Made by a program: the position numbers and the translations under genes
Notes under the pieces: generated by a model
The model's database searches: none
Told to the model about the DNA's origin: nothing
Seen by the model: the letters and a program-made list of their open reading frames with translations, nothing else
From: DASZTV01 sp035548055
GTDB taxonomy: Bacteria; Actinomycetota; Actinomycetes; JAFAQI01
NCBI GenBank assembly: GCA_035548055.1
Contig: DASZTL010000084.1
Span: forward strand, 1-26,908
Reading direction: 5' to 3'
DNA: 26,908 bases
In this document: one piece after another, positions 22,917 through 26,908 of the stretch
How the letters are laid out: each line of letters starts with the position of its first letter
Position numbering within the stretch: position 1 is the first letter of the stretch

Positions 22917-23939
22917 TTGGTCGAAGATCGCAAGCTCGATGTGCTGCGCGCGATCGTCGAGGACTACGTCTCGACCAATGAGCCGGTCGGGTCGAAAGCG
23001 CTCGTGGAGCGACACCGCCTCGGGGTGTCGCCGGCGACCATCCGCAACGACATGGCGGCGCTGGAGGAGGAGGGCTACATCACCCAGCCGCACACGAGTG
23101 CCGGCCGGGTGCCGACCGACAAGGGATATCGGTTGTTCGTCGACAAGCTGTCATCGGTGAAGCCGCTGAGCGCCCCCGAGCGGCGCGCGATCGAGGGGTT
23201 CCTCGGCGGCGCCGTCGGTCTCGACGACGTCGTGAACCGGACCGTGCGTCTGCTCGCTCAGCTCACCCGCCAGGTCGCGGTCGTCCAGTACCCGTCGTTG
23301 TCGCGCTCCGCCGTCCGCCATCTCGAGCTGGTCGGGCTCAGTGAGACCCGCGTCATGGTGGTCTTGATCACCGACTCCGGGCGGGTCGAGCAGCGGATCG
23401 TCGAGCTGCCCGGGGTTGTCGCCGAGGAGGATCTCGGGGAGCTGCGCGCACGCTTCAACGCCCGCATCTCGGGTCATCCGCTGGCGGATGCGCCGATGTT
23501 GCTCGCCGCTCTGCCCGATGCGGTCGCGCCCGAGATCCGCCCGAACGTGACGGCGATCCTCGCCACGGTGCTCGAAACCCTCGTCGAGCACGTAGACGAG
23601 CGGGTCGTGATGGCAGGTACCGCCAACCTGGCCCGCAGCACCGCGCTCGACTTCCCTGGCTCGATCCACCCGGTGCTCGAGGCACTGGAAGAGCACGTCG
23701 TCTTGCTGCGGCTGTTCGGCGAGAGCGGCGACCGTGACGTGCACGTCAGCATCGGCGGCGAGAACCCGCACGAGGGGCTGCACACCGCTTCCATCGTGTC
23801 GACGGGCTACGGCACCGAAGGCACGCCGTTCGCCTCGCTCGGCATCGTCGGGCCGACCCGCATGGACTACCCCGGCACCATGGGCGCGGTGCGTGCGGTG
23901 GCGCGGTACGTCGGCCAGATCCTCGCTGAGTCCGGCTGA
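22917..23939 (+). CDS. hrcA: Heat-inducible transcriptional repressor HrcA
   Basis: 340 residues. The N-terminal winged helix (DRKLDVLRAIVEDYVSTNEP, VSPATIRNDMAALEEEGYIT, PHTSAGRVPTDKGYRLFVD) binds CIRCE. A GAF-like domain with the inserted dimerising region follows (QVAVVQYPSLS, LVGLSETRVMVVLITDSGRV, GLHTASIVSTGYG, GIVGPTRMDYPGTMGAVRAV). HrcA needs GroEL for activity in other bacteria and represses chaperone genes. The start is the rare TTG at 22917, placed by AGGAGG nine bases upstream and by homology (VEDRKL). The stop shares one base with the dnaJ ATG. No dnaK or grpE is nearby, as usual for the second dnaJ of Actinobacteria. Confidence 0.97.
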   Translation: MVEDRKLDVLRAIVEDYVSTNEPVGSKALVERHRLGVSPATIRNDMAALEEEGYITQPHTSAGRVPTDKGYRLFVDKLSSVKPLSAPERRAIEGFLGGAVGLDDVVNRTVRLLAQLTRQVAVVQYPSLSRSAVRHLELVGLSETRVMVVLITDSGRVEQRIVELPGVVAEEDLGELRARFNARISGHPLADAPMLLAALPDAVAPEIRPNVTAILATVLETLVEHVDERVVMAGTANLARSTALDFPGSIHPVLEALEEHVVLLRLFGESGDRDVHVSIGGENPHEGLHTASIVSTGYGTEGTPFASLGIVGPTRMDYPGTMGAVRAVARYVGQILAESG

Positions 23940-25081
23940 TGGCGAACCGCGACTACTACGCGATCCTCGGTGTCTCGCAGAGCGCGACGCAAGACGAGAT
24001 CAAGAAGGCGTATCGCAAGCTCGCTCGTGAGCTGCACCCTGACGTCAACCCCAGCGCTGACGCGCAGGAGCGCTTCAAGGACGTCACTGCCGCCTATGAG
24101 GTGCTGTCGGATCCACAGAAGCGGCAGATGTTCGACCTCGGCGGCGACCCGCTTTCATCCGGTGGCGGGGCGGGTGCAGCCGGCCCCTTCGGCGGGTTCG
24201 CGGACATCATGGATGCCTTCTTCGGTGGGGCCGGCGGCATGGGCGGACGGGGTCCGCGGTCGCGCGTGCAACCCGGTGCCGACGCGCTGATCCGGATCGA
24301 GCTGGACCTCGCCGACACCGCGTTCGGTACGACGCGAGACATCACCCTCGACACCGCGGTCCGGTGCACGAAGTGCAACGGTGCCGGTACCGCAGCGGGT
24401 ACCCACCCCGAGACGTGCCAGACCTGCAAGGGCCGCGGCGAGGTGCAGTCGGTTCAGCGGTCGTTGCTCGGGCAGCTCGTCACCTCGCGCCCATGCCCGG
24501 ACTGCGGTGGCTTCGGCACGAAGATTCGCAACCCGTGCCCCGACTGCGCCGGTGACGGACGGGTGCGCGCCCGCCGTACCGTCACGGTCAAGGTGCCGGC
24601 CGGCGTCGAGGACGGCATGCGGCTGCGCCTTGCCGGTGAGGGCGAGGTCGGCCCCGGCGGCGGGCCGGCCGGTCACCTGTACGTCGAGGTGCGGGAGCGT
24701 CCCCACCCGTCGTTCGTGCGTGACGGTGACGATCTGCACTGCCGCGTCGAGGTGCCCATGACGGCTGCTGCGCTCGGGACCGAGGTCTCGCTCACCACTC
24801 TCGACGGCGAGGAGCGGCTGGTCGTCAAGCCGGGGACGCAGGCCGGAAGCGTCACGACCTTGAAGGGGCGCGGCGTGCCGCACCTCAACCGAAGCGTCGG
24901 CAGGGGAGATCTGCACATTCACTACGACGTGGTCACCCCGACGAAGCTCGACGCCGAGCAGGAGCGCGTGCTTCGCGAGCTCGCCAAGCTGCGCGACGAA
25001 GAGCACCCAGAGATCACGGTCAGCAATCCGAGTGCCACGAACGGTGGTCTGTTCTCCCGCCTGCGCGACGCCTTCAAGTAG
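23939..25081 (+). CDS. dnaJ: Chaperone DnaJ (DnaJ2 type, linked to hrcA)
   Basis: 380 residues. The J domain (1-70) has the HPD motif in RELHPDVNP, which stimulates DnaK ATP hydrolysis. A short Gly-rich region (GGGAGAAGPFGGF, GGAGGMGGRGPRS) precedes the zinc-binding part with four CxxCxGxG-like units: CTKCNGAG, CQTCKGRG, CPDCGGFG, CPDCAGDG. Two substrate-binding beta domains and a C-terminal tail follow. It is a complete type I DnaJ. Translation is coupled to hrcA through TGATG, so it is under the same CIRCE control. Confidence 0.97.
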   Translation: MANRDYYAILGVSQSATQDEIKKAYRKLARELHPDVNPSADAQERFKDVTAAYEVLSDPQKRQMFDLGGDPLSSGGGAGAAGPFGGFADIMDAFFGGAGGMGGRGPRSRVQPGADALIRIELDLADTAFGTTRDITLDTAVRCTKCNGAGTAAGTHPETCQTCKGRGEVQSVQRSLLGQLVTSRPCPDCGGFGTKIRNPCPDCAGDGRVRARRTVTVKVPAGVEDGMRLRLAGEGEVGPGGGPAGHLYVEVRERPHPSFVRDGDDLHCRVEVPMTAAALGTEVSLTTLDGEERLVVKPGTQAGSVTTLKGRGVPHLNRSVGRGDLHIHYDVVTPTKLDAEQERVLRELAKLRDEEHPEITVSNPSATNGGLFSRLRDAFK

Positions 25082-25146
25082 CTCTTGACCGTGGCGAGAG
25101 CGGCGCTGTCCACGGCGTGTTGCGCAACGTTCGCCATGATCGACCC

Positions 25147-25866
25147 ATGACGCCGCCGATGTTTCGTATTGGTCCCGATGCGGTCGGAGCTGATCGGGTC
25201 ACGTTGGATGGGCCCGAAGGCCACCACGCATCGGACGTGCGAAGACTGCGCGCGGGTGAGGGGCTTTGGCTTACCGACGGTGCAGGCGCTCGCGGCGTCG
25301 GGACCGTTCGGGAAGTGAAGCGTGGGCAGCTCGAGATCGATGTCTCCGAGTGGCTGCTCGTCGAGCCTCAGTCGCCGCGGCTCGTCGTGTTCCAGGCGTT
25401 CGCCAAAGGCGGCCGCGACGAGGCCGCCGTCGAGTCGATGACGGAGGTCGGTGTTGACGAGGTCGTCGGATGGTCGGCGTCTCGCAGCGTCGCCAAGTGG
25501 ACGGATCGCACGCAGGCCAAGTGGCAGTCGACGGCCGAGGCCGCCGCGAAGCAGGCTCGCCGGTCGTGGTGGCCGGTCGTCACCGGGCCGGTGACCACGG
25601 CTGAGGTCGCGACGCGCGTCGTCGGCGCGGGTGTCGCCATCGTGTTGCACGAGGCCGCGACCGGAACGCTTGCCGACATCGAGCCGGTCGCCGCCGGCGA
25701 GGTTCTCGTCGTGGTGGGACCGGAGGGCGGTATCGCCGACGATGAGCTGGCCCAGCTCGTCGAGGCCGGCGCATGTCCCGTGCGGTTGGGATCCACGGTG
25801 CTGCGCAGCTCGACCGCCGGAGTCGCGGCGCTGTCGGCGATCTGTGCGCGGACCAGGTGGTCATAG
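25147..25866 (+). CDS. rsmE: 16S rRNA m3U1498 methyltransferase RsmE
   Basis: 239 residues, SPOUT family with a PUA-like N-terminal domain. It methylates N3 of U1498 in 16S rRNA of the 30S subunit. Motifs: EGHHASDVRRLRAGE near the N-terminus, VFQAFAKGGRDEAAVESMTE, EVVGWSASRSVAKW, and the trefoil-knot SAM site VVVGPEGGIADDEL with LGSTVLRSSTAGVAAL. ATG at 25147 fits the start of the conserved region (MFRIGPDAVG). An upstream TTG at 25117 adds residues unlike the family. No ribosome-binding site is present; CATGAT six bases upstream might serve a leaderless transcript. Confidence 0.94.
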   Translation: MTPPMFRIGPDAVGADRVTLDGPEGHHASDVRRLRAGEGLWLTDGAGARGVGTVREVKRGQLEIDVSEWLLVEPQSPRLVVFQAFAKGGRDEAAVESMTEVGVDEVVGWSASRSVAKWTDRTQAKWQSTAEAAAKQARRSWWPVVTGPVTTAEVATRVVGAGVAIVLHEAATGTLADIEPVAAGEVLVVVGPEGGIADDELAQLVEAGACPVRLGSTVLRSSTAGVAALSAICARTRWS

Positions 25867-25876
25867 GCTCCGAGCA

Positions 25877-26227
25877 ATGAGCGACCCGGACTGCCTCTTC
25901 TGCAAGATCGTGGCCGGCGACGTGCCCGCGGAGATCGTCGCGGAGTCGGATACCGCGATCGCATTCCGTGACATCTCGCCCCAGGCGCCGACTCACGTGC
26001 AGGTGATTCCGCGCGACCACTACCCAGATGTGGCTGCCGTTGCGGCGGCGGGCGACGTCGACGTCGCGGATCTCTTCCGGCTCGCCGTCGAGGTCGCATC
26101 GGTCGATGGGGTAGCCGAGACCGGATACCGGCTCGTGGCGAACACCGGCGCGCACGCCTTCCAGACCGTGCCGCATTGCCACATTCATGTGCTCGGCGGA
26201 CGTCCGATGGGCTGGCCACCAGGCTGA
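25877..26227 (+). CDS. HIT family nucleotide-binding hydrolase (HinT-like)
   Basis: 116 residues. It begins MSDPDCLFCKIVAGDVPAEI with a CxxC pair (Cys6, Cys9), and has APTHVQVIPRDHY and the histidine triad in PHCHIHVLGG. HinT proteins hydrolyse adenosine 5'-phosphoramidates and similar nucleotide conjugates as a dimer in the cytoplasm. The length is usual. ATG at 25877 is ten bases after the rsmE stop. There is no strong Shine-Dalgarno sequence; TAGGCT (25864-25869), seven bases upstream, is a possible leaderless -10. Confidence 0.95.
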   Translation: MSDPDCLFCKIVAGDVPAEIVAESDTAIAFRDISPQAPTHVQVIPRDHYPDVAAVAAAGDVDVADLFRLAVEVASVDGVAETGYRLVANTGAHAFQTVPHCHIHVLGGRPMGWPPG

Positions 26228-26277
26228 TGCCGCGATGAGATCGTGCTAACGGGATGCGTTCTGCGGGCCTCCCGGCC

Positions 26278-26283
26278 TAGTCT
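26278..26283 (+). promoter_or_regulatory. Putative phoH -10
   Basis: TAGTCT fits TANNNT and ends eleven bases before the phoH ATG. No Shine-Dalgarno sequence lies between, so the leader would be very short. The upstream 26228-26277 has only weak inverted repeats. Confidence 0.35.
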
Positions 26284-26294
26284 TGATCTCAGAT

Positions 26295-26908
26295 ATGGCA
26301 ACCAAGCCACAGGCGAGTACGACGTCGACGCGCATCGTCGTGCCGGGCGCGCACAGCATGGTGACGCTCCTAGGCTCGAGCGATGAGCTGCTGCGCATCA
26401 TCGAGGCGTCGCTGCACTGCGACATCCACGTCCGCGGCAACGAGATCACCCTCAGCGGCTCGGCCGAAGAGGTCGAGCTGGCCACCCGGCTCTTCGAGGA
26501 GCTTGTCGCGCTGCTCGACCACGGCGACGTCCTGACCGCCGACGCCGTACGGCGCTCGCTCGCGATGCTGCGCCAGGAGACCGACGAGCGCCCGGCCGAG
26601 GTGCTGAGTCTCAACATCCTGTCCAGCCGCGGCCGCACAATCCGCCCGAAGACGCTGAACCAGAAGCGCTACGTCGACGCGATCGACCAGCACACGATCA
26701 TCTTCGGGATCGGCCCGGCCGGCACCGGCAAGACCTACCTCGCAATGGCGAAGGCCGTCCAGGCGCTGCAGGCCAAGCAGGTCAACCGGATCATCCTGAC
26801 CCGACCGGCGGTCGAGGCAGGGGAGCGGCTCGGGTTCCTGCCGGGCACGCTGAGCGAGAAGATCGACCCGTACCTCAGGCCGCTCTACGACGCGCTGCAC
26901 GACATGGT
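26295..26908 (+). CDS. phoH: PhoH family ATPase (3' end outside window)
   Basis: The first 204 residues of a PhoH-like protein. An N-terminal KH-like region (about 10-90, VVPGAHSMVTLLGSSDELLR; IHVRGNEITLSGSAEEVELA) leads into the PhoH domain: TIRPKTLNQKRYVDAIDQHT, the Walker A motif GPAGTGKTYLAM, then ILTRPAVEAGERLGFLPGTL and EKIDPYLRPLYDAL. PhoH proteins are ATPases, some with RNA helicase activity, and usually sit before ybeY. ATG at 26295 fits the family start. The frame stays open to the end of the window. Confidence 0.96.
   Translation, partial: MATKPQASTTSTRIVVPGAHSMVTLLGSSDELLRIIEASLHCDIHVRGNEITLSGSAEEVELATRLFEELVALLDHGDVLTADAVRRSLAMLRQETDERPAEVLSLNILSSRGRTIRPKTLNQKRYVDAIDQHTIIFGIGPAGTGKTYLAMAKAVQALQAKQVNRIILTRPAVEAGERLGFLPGTLSEKIDPYLRPLYDALHDM

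Noticed and set aside
26228..26294. Terminator between the HIT gene and phoH
   Set aside because: The inverted repeats near 26264-26276 have arms of only four bases and no T run.

Overview
The window is high-GC DNA with the gene order and features of an actinomycete chromosome: many GTG starts, several apparently leaderless genes, an actinobacterial-type ComEC without a nuclease domain, and a CIRCE-controlled hrcA-dnaJ pair. The genus cannot be read from the sequence.

The backbone is a familiar housekeeping run: leuS (3' end) - comEA - comEC - holA - [coupled membrane protein] - rpsT (reverse) - lepA - hemW - hrcA - dnaJ - rsmE - HIT - phoH (5' end). These genes serve tRNA charging, DNA uptake, the replication clamp loader, translation, haem delivery and the heat-shock response. 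Three accessory segments interrupt the run.

Segment 1 (about 871-8690, between leuS and comEA) is an island. It holds an RHS-core scrap, a complete YefM/YoeB-type toxin-antitoxin operon with a TGTACA-type operator, a gene-poor stretch with a possible mobile-element gene remnant, and a large secreted RHS/YD-repeat protein on the minus strand. The RHS protein has a signal peptide, an NHL-type propeller, DUF6531, YD repeats, a beta-rich insert, the RHS core and a hydrophobic C-terminal tail. It is broken by one apparent single-base frameshift near 5957. A small multi-pass membrane protein gene follows its stop by 20 bases, which looks like an effector/immunity layout.

Segment 2 (15346-16848, between lepA and hemW) holds a lipoprotein with a DUF4232-like domain, diverging from a 42-residue small ORF and an HTH regulator that overlap by ATGA. 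An AT-rich promoter in the shared gap carries an overlapping inverted-repeat operator.

Segment 3 (18084-22819, between hemW and hrcA) holds an exported GH5 endoglycoceramidase-like enzyme. Converging on it is a pair of overlapping minus-strand genes for exported proteins: a nitrilase-fold protein whose usual cysteine appears to be serine, and a Tat-type flavin amine oxidase.

A 50-bp imperfect palindrome with shared ends occurs twice (13081-13130 and 19704-19753), each time between converging genes. It is probably a family of bidirectional terminators. The best candidates for undescribed biology are the RHS tail with its membrane partner, the amine oxidase/nitrilase-like pair, and the small-ORF/HTH/lipoprotein unit.
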